This document shows positions 23,506 to 34,829 of a stretch of DNA of 64,000 bases, piece by piece (within the stretch, counting starts at the first letter, position 1; each line of letters begins with the position of its first letter). Under the pieces are notes generated by a model. That model did no database searches. It worked only from the letters and a program-made list of their open reading frames with translations, and had not been told where the DNA came from. The stretch covers positions 4,934,170 through 4,998,169 of the forward strand of contig CM037830.1 in NCBI GenBank assembly GCA_021234535.1, written 5' to 3'. Made by a program: the position numbers and the translations under genes. The DNA is from Stichopus chloronotus (lineage: Eukaryota; Echinodermata; Holothuroidea; Aspidochirotida; Stichopodidae).

Positions 23506-25421
23506 TGTGAGAAGTTGCTGTCCTCTTGGCAAGCACTGATTATCACTATCAGGAAATTTCCATCTGCTTGATCACATACCAATCTCATGAATAATAAAAT
23601 AATAACAGTAATTAACTTTGCTGAAAAGATCTTAAGTCCTGTCAATACAAGGACCTTTAATGAGCTTCACTTTTTGATGCACAATCATCTTTTAATGTTC
23701 AAAATTGTGTGTGTGAAAGCTCTGTGGATCATTAAGACCAGAGATCAAGCTAACCTTTGGTGTTGCGTACTTCTGTTTTTCAGTGACATTTCCTCCTAGT
23801 CTTGCTTGAGGTATTCACATGGCATAGCCTTTCCTTTACATGTGCATATACATTTTGAAAAGGTATTGCTGACGTTTTCTGGTGAGATGGAATGGTTTAA
23901 TTGAAGGTTAATCAACACTGGACCTGTGCATCAACTGCAGAATAATGCACTATCGGCAGTTAATGCAAGCAATGCACGAGGGTGTAGTACAAGTGTATCC
24001 AGCAACATTTACCCCAGAGACTTAGGAAAGTAGGCTTGAGATAATTGCAATCAGCATGAAATGATGTGACTGTCATGGAAATAAAACACAAGTTGCAATG
24101 CTCATTGAATCAAGGAGTGGCAATTTGAAACTACCTATCAACAAAGATGGAAGAGATTATGTTCCAAGATGTACCTGGACAAGCATAGGATTCAACGGCA
24201 AAAAGGCAAAGCAGGTGTTCCCAATTTGCCATCTTGTCATAAAGCTGATGGTTGGAGAGAATGTAAGATGGGAAATTCCACACCATGTACTAACATGGAA
24301 CACTCACGACCTGAGAACACTGTCATTATCATCACCAGGCACAATCATTGAACACTTTCCACCTGAAAGCAATGCCACTATTATCAGGCAAAATAGATCC
24401 AAGAAAGAATAAACAATCTAAGCAGAGAACTGCATTTTGACTTTTGGATGATAGGCATAACACTGCACTAAATGGAACAGCAAAATGGGTTTCATTCCAC
24501 CCTAATATCCCCCTAGAATATTCCTTCCCCTTGACTGATCCTGTTTTTCCCCCTGGGGTAAGAAATGTTTTGAGAACAATTCAGGTAAGGTGGCAACAAA
24601 TTGGTGGTTGCTTGTCACTAACCGTGCCAAACTTTCTTGCATACTCCTAATGCTGCCAGTCGGTTGATGGGTGTTTCGGTTTATTTGCACACAGTGATCT
24701 CAAAGATCGCACAGCAGCAAAGGCTTGTAAACCACACCTTACTATCAAAAGTTGTTCCAGCCAGACAAAGGCTATTGTTTATAAGCAAAGGGATGCTGGA
24801 GTCTGGACTGCTAGATCACTTATACTTGATTAAAAGTGGTGTTAAAGAGGAACCGTAGTGGGTGTTGCAATCTCAACCTACACTTAATGTACATATACTT
24901 ACAAACAATAAAGACAGTAATTGTTTTATTTTCGTAATTACTCCTCTCTGAATATAACGTCAAATCATCCACCCTTGTCGTACGTCGTATTGCCATTTTG
25001 GCAATGTATGTTGTATCACATGCACCGGCAATACTAAGTGATATAGGCAGGTGCAAGTGTGACGTCACGATCACGTCATTTTGCTACAAAATGGCGACTT
25101 GCAGGTGAATAAAAAGTATAATCATAAAAACTTCATATTTTCAAGGACGTGAATTTATTGTACTTCCCAATGCCGTCTTCTCATTTGAAAAACTATACTT
25201 GAATAATCAGGAACTATTTGGAAGCCTGTACAATGGTTTTCCTTTAAGTCACGCAAAAGGTGCAAACGTGATTGGGAGAATCACCTCATATTTACGTTCA
25301 ATACTGGCTTCTCAAACACTTACAAATATCAAACACATACATTAACAAAAGCAGATGATCGACTTGCATGCAGCAAATACAATTGTGACTAAAATGGCAA
25401 AATATGACTCAAATGACTTAC

Positions 25422-25513
25422 TTTTCAAGAAGATTGATATAAGTCCCCACAAAATGGCTACTTTGATCCACTGTGCTCTTAATCAGTTGGTATATGTCTG
25501 ACTTCCTCATCAC
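25422..25513 (-). CDS. LRRK2: LRRK2 exon W43, COR, before the 20-kb intron
   Basis: Encodes VMRKSDIYQLIKSTVDQSSH, then FVGTYINLLEK. Human has IISRRDVEKFLSKKRKFPKN and YFKLLEKFQ. Acceptor ATTTGGACAG, donor GTAAGT. Its last two bases join across 20 kb to W44. Confidence 0.92.
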
Positions 25514-25849
25514 CTGTCCAAATCAAAGGAAAAATTAGACAAATTAGAAGGCCAAACTACTGTTACAGTGGGAAAGACATTTCTTATAAATCATGTCACT
25601 TGGAACCACAGAGGTCTGAATAATGTCTCTATACAGATAGACTCCTGCACTCGCATATTCTGCTCAGAGAAACATCCAAGCACTTCTAAACCCTTACCAA
25701 TACAAAGATGAACTCTCTTAAAGTATGCAACAAACAACTTACCACCTTTGAGTTGTCAAAAAGCCAAAGTTTCACACTATTAGTAGGACTTATTCTTTCT
25801 TTGTTGTTCAACTACTTTATACCACAGAGTTTTATGCAGAACCATTAGA

Positions 25850-26240
25850 GCTATACAGCAATGTAGCTGCGATAAGCTAAAAGCATCCAGTTGTGTCATG
25901 ATTCTTTTCAACAAATACAGTAACGCTGCTGAGATCAACAATCAAAGCAATTTTGTTGACTAATGTCTTCAGCTACAAATGCTCTCCAGCTGTGACCAAC
26001 TGACAGCTTACAGCTGAAGAGGCATTCTTCTCAACTGACTTTTTAAACTACTAAGGCAATCAAACCATGCAGCAGAGACCAACTCACAGCTGAGCATACT
26101 CTTACAACTAATGAAGCTATACAATTCCACAGCTAAAACCAACTCATACACTTTGAGCTGTGTAGGCTTAAAGGGACTTCTCTTTTAACTAACGGAGCTA
26201 TCCAGCCATGCAACTGAGACCAGACTGTAGATGTGACTCG
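25850..26240. repeat. Degenerate tandem repeat in COR intron
   Basis: Several units of roughly 80-100 bp share AACTAATGAAGCTAT, CAACCATGCAGCAGAGACCA-like and ACTCACAGCTGAG-like strings. It fills about half of the intron between W42 and W43 and ends some 20 bp before exon W42. No coding signal. Confidence 0.5.
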
Positions 26241-26261
26241 TGAAGAGATTTCTAAACTTAC

Positions 26262-26420
26262 ACCTTCTGGGTTAACAAATGGATTTATTTCCCTCACTGT
26301 GATGACCTGCGCCATGATTTTACATAACCATTCCGGTTGGACAAAGTACAAATGCTCCAGATGAAGGGTAGGATCGTCATAATGAAGAATGACTCCTGTC
26401 TCATGAAGAAACCTCGCTGC
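26262..26420 (-). CDS. LRRK2: LRRK2 exon W42, COR
   Basis: Encodes AARFLHETGVILHYDDPTLH, LEHLYFVQPEWLCKIMAQVI and TVREINPFVNPEG. Human has HFLNESGVLLHFQDPALQLS and LYFVEPKWLCKIMAQILTV, the strongest match in the window. Phase 0 at both ends; acceptor GTCTCCACAG, donor GTAAGT. Confidence 0.97.
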
Positions 26421-26881
26421 CTGTGGAGACAGAAAACCAAACAGGTTGTAAAGGACTACATCAGAACTGATGCTGTGTCTCAATTGCTGCCACATGGATC
26501 AGACAAGCAGAGACTCAGATTTCTGAACAGTACCATGAGCACATAGAAAATAAACAGCTTCTTCAAAAGACTGGTTTGAATACGACAAAAATGGATTCTT
26601 AAAAGGTGACGTATAAGTAAATCGACAATTGATGATGCCAAAAATCACAGTCAACATTTTGAGTTTCATCTCTCTTAAGTCGTTAGAATCCTGAAGTAAA
26701 ATACAAGCTAATAAAATAACCCAAACACACTAAAACAAGCCTGTACACTTTTGACATGTTACCATATTTTAGTTCACTGATTAGGGGTCACTTTACATAG
26801 TATCTTCAAATGTATACAAGGGAAACTTTGAACAAAATCCAAAGATACACATAATCCTCCATTATGTAATAGCGCCCTCAC

Positions 26882-27016
26882 TTGCACTAATTCTTCTTCG
26901 CTCAACGTGATCTCCTTCTCTCTGACTTTCATCAAAACTTCGCTCTGAACCATGATGGGATTGCGACCAGATTCCTTCAGTCTGACTGCCTCCTCTTGGA
27001 ACAATTCCTCTAGCAG
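26882..27016 (-). CDS. LRRK2: LRRK2 exon W41, COR start
   Basis: Encodes LLEELFQEEAVRLKESGRNP, then IMVQSEVLMKVREKEITLSE and EELVQ. The acceptor GATGATAG gives phase 0; the nearer GCTAG would shift the frame. Donor GTGAGG. Counterpart of human CYVELEKIILSERKNVPIEF. Confidence 0.88.
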
Positions 27017-27405
27017 CTATCATCGCAGATTCCAAACAGAAACATCATACTATCAATAAGTTATCAATTTTAATTGATACAAGTCAATTTGTGAGCTAGC
27101 AAATAACAGGTTCCTTTCACCTGACATCTCCTCTCGGTGGTCATTGCCAAGCAGTCCTCAGCATACTTTACTTTGTGAAAGATTTATATTTTATCACAAT
27201 ACATTATCTTAATACCCAACAATGAGCTTCATAAGATTAAATTAGCTGGTTTCGTCACAATTAACAAAAATTCATTCTCTGAGGAATTTCTGTTTTTTCA
27301 TTGATTGCAAGTAATTGCTCAACATAAGTATATAATAATTACATGTAGGTTTTCTGGTAGAGAGGAGAACAGTAAATCAATTCCAGAAAATGATTTGATT
27401 CTTAC

Positions 27406-27460
27406 CTTGTAACTGTGAGGTATTTTCTGTCCAACAATTGGTTGTCCCTTAATTTTTGAT
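27406..27460 (-). CDS. LRRK2: LRRK2 exon W40, ROC to COR link
   Basis: A 55-bp exon encoding RSKIKGQPIVGQKIPHSYK, close to human FKIRDQLVVGQLIPDCYVE. Acceptor CTGTATACAG, donor GTAAGAATC, phase 0 out. Confidence 0.9.
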
Positions 27461-27689
27461 CTGTATACAGAGGAAATCAACATATTCTGACACAAGACAG
27501 AACATTGAAACTTAAACTAGCTATCTTCAAATCTGCAAGTTACATAAACTAATAATGTAGTGTTATGTCACGGTAATCTATGCGGACAGTTGTGCTAGGA
27601 CAATGAAACAGATACTTCTTAATGTGTCACAGCAAATGAAAAGAATACTTCAGGGGTAACAGTACAATATGACAAGGTATGCAGGTGTA

Positions 27690-27905
27690 CCAGCAAAATA
27701 AAAATCACACTACATGAGTAGCGTATGGGTCACATCATACTACATGACTAGTGTGTATGTCACATCATACTATGTGAAGTAGTGTATGTGACAAATCAAG
27801 CTATATGAGTCATGTAGGCATTATATCAAACTATATGACTGGTGGGTGTCACATCACGCTATATGAGAAGGTTTCATCTGTGTCACATCAAACTACACAG
27901 GAATG
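27690..27905. repeat. Tandem repeat, about six units of 35-40 bp
   Basis: Units are variants of GTCACATCATACTACATGAC followed by TAGTGTGTAT. The array lies within the 636-bp intron between W39 and W40. Confidence 0.65.
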
Positions 27906-28096
27906 TTACCACTATGTAACTGCACATGATAATGGATTAGTGTGTAACTAGTTAAACTTAACAATATCAATGAGTGTTACCTTAATGGAGAGTTTTGCTG
28001 TGCAAGCCACATTGACAATTTGTTCATGTCTTTATGGGAGGTATCTTCATCACAGAGCATTAAACTAAGTTAACATCACTGAGATCTGACACTGAC

Positions 28097-28256
28097 CTTT
28101 CAATGGCTTCCTGGATCATTTTCCTTAGTTTCTCCATGTCCCCATCGTCATGGAGACAGGACACCTCTGCAAACCTCTCCACAGTGGGAAATCCTGGAGC
28201 AAGGCACAATGTCTTGATCTTTTCACGTATAGTGTGGATTCTGTCTGACAAAGACT
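28097..28256 (-). CDS. LRRK2: LRRK2 exon W39, end of ROC
   Basis: Encodes ESLSDRIHTIREKIKTLCLA, PGFPTVERFAEVSCLHDDGD and MEKLRKMIQEAIE. Human has RGFPAIRDYHFVNATEESDA and LAKLRKTIINE. The acceptor GTTTCCTTCCAG fits the phase; the upstream CAAAG site does not. Donor GTCAGT. Confidence 0.92.
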
Positions 28257-28491
28257 CTGGAAGGAAACTTTGCATGTCAGGCATTTCACTTTTATTATGT
28301 GCAAATTTTTGAATGCATAATATTTAATTTCATAGGCCTATCACTATAGCTCTACAAGAGCCACTTGACAAGTAGCTGAAGGCAATGGGGCCTTGCTGAA
28401 GATACAGTTTTACATTACCAGTTAAACTGAGCAAAAAGGAGTGTTTGACAATAAGTTAACATGCAGTGTAATATGATAACACAGCACTCAC

Positions 28492-28621
28492 CTTTGGGTA
28501 TTTTATCTTTGTGGGTTCCGATGATGATGATGGGGCTGAAGGGTGCTAATGCCTGGATCGTCAAAAGCCAATTTCGTATGGTTTTAACTTCTTCTGTTCC
28601 TCTGTTCAAGTCGTAGACGAC
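28492..28621 (-). CDS. LRRK2: LRRK2 exon W38, ROC G4 motif
   Basis: Encodes VVYDLNRGTEEVKTIRNWLL, then TIQALAPFSPIIIIGTHKDK. THKD is the guanine-specificity motif (human THLD). Aligning TIQALAPFSP with human NIKARASSSP puts Leu at the disease site Arg1441. Acceptor AATTAACAG, donor GTGAGTG. Confidence 0.95.
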
Positions 28622-29076
28622 CTGTTAATTACAATTGCAGAAAAAGATGACGAGCAGTCAAAACAAGTCAAGCTGTGTCTTTTCATTAAGTCAAAGATGT
28701 CATCATTATTATCACATCAAGCAAAAGAGAAAACAAAGCACAGGGAGAGTGAGGGCCAACTGAGAAGGAAATATACTCCAATGATGGCTACTTGAGGATT
28801 AACAACATTTAATCTCTCTGTTCATGGTAGTAATTGAAAAATGTGGCATATTGCCAAATGAGGAATCAAAATGTAGATATGCATTCTGTTCGTGATGATA
28901 CACAGCGACATGAGTAAATGATCTTTGTATGAATCTAATCTAGTCGTGAAGAGGGTGTGCACCTAATTTAATATTATCGACACAGCACTACGATTGAGAC
29001 ATGATATGGCACAAGTCTGGGTGAAACATTACTTTTTGTTATTAAAAGGAAAGATAACAGATGGCAGATGTCCTAC

Positions 29077-29197
29077 CAGAAACAAAGCTCTCCCTGAGAG
29101 AAAGCAAGGATGAGTGCTGTAAAAGTCCTCTTGACCCGCAATGTCCCAGGTTGTGAGGTGGAACATCTCTGACCTCCTATTGTACATCACAGGAATC
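29077..29197 (-). CDS. LRRK2: LRRK2 exon W37, ROC switch II
   Basis: Encodes KIPVMYNRRSEMFHLTTWDI, then AGQEDFYSTHPCFLSGRALF. DIAGQ is the G3 motif. Human has DFAGREEFYSTHP, so the Arg1398 position is Gln here, as in classical small GTPases. Acceptor TGTTTTGCAG, donor GTAGGA, phase 0 out. Confidence 0.96.
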
Positions 29198-29759
29198 CTG
29201 CAAAACATCAATTAATATGTTAATTTAGGTAACCAGATAATGGATACCTGCCCCATTACCTTTCAAGAAAACCATCTTTTCCTCCACTCTTTGTTGTTAA
29301 TAGGAAAAAAAGCATCTTTAACTGCAAAAATATTTTAAATCTTCATGAGGGAACTGCCATGCATGATATAAGTCTCTAGGACGACAGAACATTTTTCACT
29401 TCTGACAGACTGCTGAGAACACTAATGCCACTCAGACAGTACACACCATTATGATAGTAAAGATTGTTTTGGTTCTATGCAAAAGGCTGGTATCAGTAAA
29501 ACTAAAGTTGGTTTGCATACACGCCAATGTGACAGTAAACATTAAGTAAACCTAAAGCATCACTGTCTGATGTCATGGACTGTCTGTCGTGTCAATTCCA
29601 GTCAGTGAATAATATATCTGTTATCAATTTTTGTGTTTAAGCACTAACAGTAAGAATCACTAGACATTTCTAATGCAACCACACACATTTTATTGTTAGA
29701 AAATTAGCAGCATCATTGATAGTTCCTTGACAAGCCGAATTGATACTTGTCAAACTTAC

Positions 29760-29905
29760 TTGAGTTCACCAACGTCTATGCCGACTGTCGCTGTGCTGAC
29801 TTTCTTCTTGCCTGGTTTATCTTTCCTCAGCCTCGCTAGAAGGGATGACTTGCCACGCCCACCGTAGCCCACTACCATTAACTTCATTCGGAAGTAAGGG
29901 ACAGC
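29760..29905 (-). CDS. LRRK2: LRRK2 exon W36, ROC GTPase P-loop
   Basis: Encodes AVPYFRMKLMVVGYGGRGKS, SLLARLRKDKPGKKKVSTAT and VGIDVGEL. GYGGRGKS is the G1 motif (GxxxxGKS) that holds the GTP phosphates. The ATVGID string is the switch I region. Human reads VGNTGSGKTTL, so the P-loop Thr1348 is Ser here, a conservative change. Acceptor CTGTTGAAG, donor GTAAGT, two bases out. Confidence 0.96.
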
Positions 29906-30227
29906 CTTCAACAGAAATGTAAAGCAATGACATGATCAGCCAATGTGATTAGGCCAAGGACAGGTTGTGACTTAGTAAAAGGGAAGAGGAATTAATGGAA
30001 AAGTAGTCCTGTCACTAATCCCAAGAATTCTCCAACTCCATTGTCTTCCATATTCCACTTTTGCATTCCCCCTCCCCACCCCCTACAAAAATCAAGCTTG
30101 AGTTATGTCTTGGACTACCTATCTGATCCACGTATCATTTCTTGAAATATATTAAGCTCACAGCTACATAAGATTTAGTAATTGAGTCTGACACCTCACA
30201 ACTAATTGTTAGTTGATCATTGCTTAC

Positions 30228-30323
30228 CTTCTTTAACTTTTGGTTAAGAAATCCAATTATGGCTTTTGTTGTGCTCTTCCGGATAGCAGGATCCAGATCA
30301 AGTTTCAGGCCATCCAAAGAAAA
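30228..30323 (-). CDS. LRRK2: LRRK2 exon W35, LRR to ROC junction
   Basis: Encodes FSLDGLKLDLDPAIRKSTTK, then AIIGFLNQKLKK. Human has LPLDELHLNFDFKHIGCKAK followed by DIIRFLQQRLKK. Phase 0 at both ends; acceptor AAACAG, donor GTAAGC. Confidence 0.88.
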
Positions 30324-30813
30324 CTGTTTGGATTGGAAAATGGAGATAATGAATATAAAACCTTACACAGATTGCAAGAAGAATGGTTCTCCATGTTCAC
30401 TCACTCTTTTTGTCAAATCATAGGCCCCCCAAAAAATCACTTTTGAGCAGAAGCAGTCACATCATCAGTGAGTGAGTACGTTTCCAAGAGTTATTTATGC
30501 ATTTTCACATCATTTCCCAAAACTCAACTAGTCAAAGCCTTTGTAAATGCAAGTCATTTCAAAACCGTGGCTCTAAGTCACTTACTCATTAACCAGTCAC
30601 TCACCAATCACTCTTGCCAATTTAAAACAGGAGCCCTATATCACTACCAATATTCATACACACACAAACCCATAAGCATCCACACATGTCTGCAGTGATT
30701 ACAAGTGCTTAAAGGTGAGAGCACTTAAACTGGAATCCATATGATGAGACCAAACACACAAACTAAATTCATGGTATGGTGGTGAACTTTGACCTTTGGC
30801 CATTTCAACTTAC

Positions 30814-30924
30814 TTCCCATAGTTTTGAAAGTGTTCCCAGTTCATCCGGTATTGTATTAATTTCTTTATTGTAACTGATGTCCAACCTCGACAGGTCAGT
30901 CAGTTTGCCAAGTTCCTTTGGTAT
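30814..30924 (-). CDS. LRRK2: LRRK2 exon W34, last LRR
   Basis: Encodes IPKELGKLTDLSRLDISYNK, then EINTIPDELGTLSKLWE. Nearly parallel to human IPPEIGCLENLTSLDVSYNL. Phase 0 at both ends; acceptor TTGTCAATCAG, donor GTAAGT. Confidence 0.93.
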
Positions 30925-31412
30925 CTGATTGACAATGAATGTGAGAAGTTTAACTGCCTCATGGTGGTTAAAAAAATTGCAAAGCAGTGCAGGAATTGAT
31001 AACACATTCATTCATGAGCAATTATTACTTACTGCAATGACACACAAAAAGCATATCTGTGGGTAAGAGCATGCCTATCAGAACCTTCACACAGTGCCCA
31101 GATTAAATGATATGCAACTAATGAGACAAAGACTGAGTTTTGTTTTAGGGATGATCATGCACAGTAACACGCAATATACAAACAATCCTAATTTTACCAA
31201 TTACTATGTGACTGATACCACTTATTGTCAGAATTCTTTCTAACAAGTGAAATAATTATACAATGCAAAGATACAAACTGACATCACTGCTTCCATTCCC
31301 TCCTTAAATTATGACAATTCAACAGGATGAGTAACAACACGAGATGCAATGAGAAAATCTACATGTTACCATAGTAACTCAACTGGTGGCAACACAGACA
31401 CATTGGACAAAC

Positions 31413-31493
31413 CTTGCTGATCTTATTGTGAGACAGAAGCAGCTTTTCCAGCTTTTGCCAGTTTCGTAAGTCAAACTTCTTGTCCAGGCTCAG
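31413..31493 (-). CDS. LRRK2: LRRK2 exon W33, LRR
   Basis: Encodes LSLDKKFDLRNWQKLEKLLL then SHNKISK. Human has YLWSRVEKLHLSHNKLKEI. Phase 0 at both ends, 81 bp; acceptor ATCCCCTGCAG, donor GTTTGTCC. Skipping it would keep the frame. Confidence 0.88.
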
Positions 31494-32309
31494 CTGCAGG
31501 GGATGATTGTGAAGAAGAGGAGAGAAAAAAAAAGATGCAATTAATAACAGATATCACGAGAACATATGTTGACACTCAGGCAACATCCCTGAACTACCAC
31601 ACGTGATGAACTGAACTCAAATTCTCAGTAGGGTGTCAACTCATTCATTCTAACATATATTAACGAAGCTACTTTCATATTCACATTACAGTTTTTGATC
31701 ATACTGGTTTATGACTTCTTACCACAATGAGGAAACAATGTTTCTCACAGCTTTTTGGATGAAGATGAAATAAACATATCATCATCAATATTCGGAATAT
31801 TAAAGTGTGATACTATCATAAGTCTTCAATTACAACTCAAAGTAGGTTTGGCTAGGTATGACTGCTGCAACAAAGTATGGAAGGTTAAGAGAGTGTTTTC
31901 ATAAAAGTGGTTTCAACAAAAACTTTAGTTCCAAAAAATAGTTACATCCTAGCATTCCTGCAGCACAATAATTTTAAATAACATATCTTGAGTGAATCTT
32001 TTCTGGTGAAAACAGCAGTGTTCAGGCTTTATTGAATTTTTGCACTTTAGCACAAGAGCTTGTTAAACCCAGGGATACCCGATTACATCACCAAGCTCAG
32101 AAAATCAACATCATGCCAACTAGGTAAAAAGACATCAAACAAAACAAGTTACCCTTAGATCATGCTGCAGTATCACAGAGTCACCCAGCAAAGGAGGACA
32201 TTCAAAGAATTCTTTCAAATACAGCAAGCAGGGGGAGGAGGGAGGGGGCATACCCTTGTATTTCTGGTTACCATATGGAAGAATATCAAAAACATATCTG
32301 AACAAATGA

Positions 32310-32506
32310 CAACAAATATCCCAAATGACCTTTGACTTCCACCAAAAACAAAAGGGCACATCTGCTCAATGTCATACACATCCACACCAAGTTTGAGAAA
32401 AATCGAACAATTGGTTGTTAAGTTATCATTCTTATGCATCACATACAACACATACGCCAACCTGACTGCATAGGTTCCTTTGTGGACACAAGGAACCAAA
32501 AATTCA
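32310..32506. repeat. TGACCTTTGAC element with terminal hairpin in LRR intron
   Basis: AAATGACCTTTGACTTCCAC and CAAAAACAAAAGGG match the 13.4-kb family. It then has ACCAAGTTTGAGAAAAATCG and the hairpin GGTTCCTTTGTG-GA-CACAAGGAACC, followed by an A-run. It lies in the intron between W32 and W33. Confidence 0.55.
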
Positions 32507-32581
32507 CACATTTCATTGAAGTTAAAAGTTAATTTGAAGATCTTCTATTCTTAAATGTAGAAAGGGGTGCTTCACACATAC

Positions 32582-32693
32582 CTCTTTAATCCTGTTGTGA
32601 GAAACATTGATTTCCCTGAGTAATGAACTCTTCCACTGGTATGGGGCAGCAATTGTAGTAAGTGCATTACTGCTCAAGTCAATGTTCTTTAAG
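32582..32693 (-). CDS. LRRK2: LRRK2 exon W32, LRR
   Basis: Encodes SLKNIDLSSNALTTIAAPYQ, then WKSSLLREINVSHNRIKE. Close to human LRSLDMSSNDIQYLPGPAHW. Acceptor GTCAAATTTAG, donor GTATGTG, phase 0 out. Confidence 0.9.
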
Positions 32694-32900
32694 CTAAATT
32701 TGACAAATAAAATGATGAACTAATTAATGTGGCTGATTTAATTTACAAAAAATATCTTTCTTTTCCGCATAAAGCTCACAACATGTAAACGTTTCCCTAT
32801 AAAGTGTTTAGCTAAACATGCAGATTTCAACATCTTTACAAATAAAAACCACACTTACAGAAAATACTGTGGGAAAAAAAATAAAAAATAAACTACAAAC

Positions 32901-33009
32901 CTTGGAAGACCAAGAACAAATCCAGGTATATCTGGTCCAAGTTTGTTGTTTCCTAGCTTTATCACATTCAGCTTAGACAAAGCCTGTGGAATATGTACTG
33001 GAAGGTTTT
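32901..33009 (-). CDS. LRRK2: LRRK2 exon W31, LRR
   Basis: Encodes ENLPVHIPQALSKLNVIKLG, then NNKLGPDIPGFVLGLP. Human counterpart is MPFLPPSMTILKLSQNKFSC. Acceptor TGTCTGGTAG, donor GTTTGTAG. Confidence 0.86.
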
Positions 33010-34537
33010 CTACCAGACAGAAAATAAGGAAGGAAGGAAAGTAAACAAAGAGCTTACTGCCATGATTGTCAAAAGCTATGCATAATCATGAGGGAATCTG
33101 CATAGTAAAACAGATAAACCCAAGATTTACTGCCAACGTGATTTTACCTTCGCAATTAACTGTTGTGCCATAGTAAGAGCTGTAGTTATTGATTCAACAA
33201 ATGCTATGGTTATATATCAGAATGACAAGACTGTTGACATTCAAATGCTCCATTTCACATCTTTGTCATTGGACTATCACTTTATTCTGGAATCATGCAG
33301 CTACAGCTGCTCAAATTCCATCCATGTAAGCCCGATGGCATAGACCACTGACTAAGTAACAGTTTATAATTGTCAGGCCATGCATTTACCAGAGGACAAT
33401 GAGCGATTCGAGTTTAACGCAACTGATGGACAAGGGTCCAGCCTGAGTGCATCCAGCAATAGCATTAACCCTTGAAAGTGCATTATTCTCCATAAATGCA
33501 CAGGTCCAGCATTTATTAACATTGTTCACGCACACACGGAGAGATTTTGATGAAAACCAAAGGAAATTTGGATATTCATCAAGAAACAAACCCCCAAAAA
33601 ACAAAGATTGACAAAGTACCACCACTGTTTTATGTAACATAGCAGACAACAAAACACTGTCCATCTACAGTTTTATTGCGTTCATCTGCCAGTGATTGTA
33701 CTTTTAAATTGGCCATCCATTGCCCTTAGGATAATGCACAGTTACACGACAGTAATGGGCCAATAGAATTTGAGGCTTTTTAGCAAGTATGAATAAACAA
33801 ACACACCAATAAAATGAAGCAATGAAAAGGACTATAAATATAGAGTTATTACATGACCACTTGCTGTACTGTTAGCACTGCAGTTGGAACATACACTATC
33901 CTATCACATAAACAAAAATATGTGTGCAACTAAATCAGAGGATTTTGCTGACATGCGGGCAACTAAATTGCCCTAGCAACTATCAGTTTATCAAAACCAC
34001 ACAAAGGAAGTACCTTATGCCTGATTCATTCAAGGATGAATTAATCACAAAATAAAGAAAATGAGACTTTTGATTACACTGAAACATTTTGGAAGTAGCA
34101 CAAAGCCAGACAACTGTGTAAATACCTTCATATGTGTTGTGTTTTTGCTCACTAATTCTTCCTTAATTCTATACTGTGACACGGTTGGTATTGCAACAAT
34201 TCACTTTTAATGTATACTTGACATGCAATGATCAAACTTGGACAAAAATAAGACTCAAACTAAATTAACTAAACATCACGGATTAATATGACTCTCTTTC
34301 ATCAATTGCCAATTCCTGTGCTGTCAGCTTTACTAAATCCCAACAGTTTATCCAATACCTTTTTACAGTAACGTACATAACTTCAAGTAAAAACATGTAG
34401 GAACTATGCTACATATGTACAATTACATCATCATACTTTCATACTACTGTAAACAACTGTTTAAAAAATGTCAGTTATGTTTCTTTTATGAGCAAAATGT
34501 TGATAACAGATCACCCTATCTGCAAATGCTTTGTCCC

Positions 34538-34570
34538 TCCTTCCAACCTACCTTCCAACCTACCTTCCGA
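34538..34570. repeat. Short CCTTCCAACCTA tandem
   Basis: About three copies of a 12-bp unit (TTCCAACCTACC) in the intron just left of exon W30. Otherwise the 1.7-kb intron 33,010-34,677 shows nothing. Confidence 0.5.
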
Positions 34571-34677
34571 CCAAAAGCCAAACTTGACGGGGACAAAATA
34601 AGGAAACAAGACTTGTTGGCAACTAGTGAGCTTTAAAAATTAATTAAGCAGAATGTGAGGCTGATAGCTTGACAAAC

Positions 34678-34829
34678 CAAGTTTATTGTGAGAGAGGTTC
34701 AAGGTCTCTAGGCTCAGACAGTCCTCCAAGAATTGACTCGGCAAAGAAGAGATGGAGTTATGAGAAAGGTTCAATGTCTTGAGAGATACCAGAGCTAGGG
34801 ACTGCTCTGGTAGAGATAAAATATTTGTG
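34678..34829 (-). CDS. LRRK2: LRRK2 exon W30, LRR
   Basis: Encodes STNILSLPEQSLALVSLKTL, NLSHNSISSLPSQFLEDCLS and LETLNLSHNKL. This aligns with human LKILNLSKNHISSLSENFLE. Acceptor CTCTCCACAG. The donor is GTTTGTC, weak at +3 to +5. Confidence 0.9.

Larger units (their letters stand above)
5343..25421 (-). other. 20.1-kb LRRK2 intron hosting the FReD genes
   Basis: The W43 donor at 25,421 and W44 acceptor at 5,343 are joined by phase (Lys codon AA|G). It is about seven times longer than any other intron in the window. Besides the FReD gene and pseudogene it holds the repeat elements listed separately. I see no other supported gene at 17.5-19.7 kb, 20.4-21.5 kb or 23.7-25.4 kb. Confidence 0.85.

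Noticed and set aside
24098..24412. 104-codon plus-strand frame downstream of the FReD pseudogene
   Set aside because: No recognisable domain, no signal for splicing or promoter, and a second overlapping frame is equally open. Left out for lack of support.
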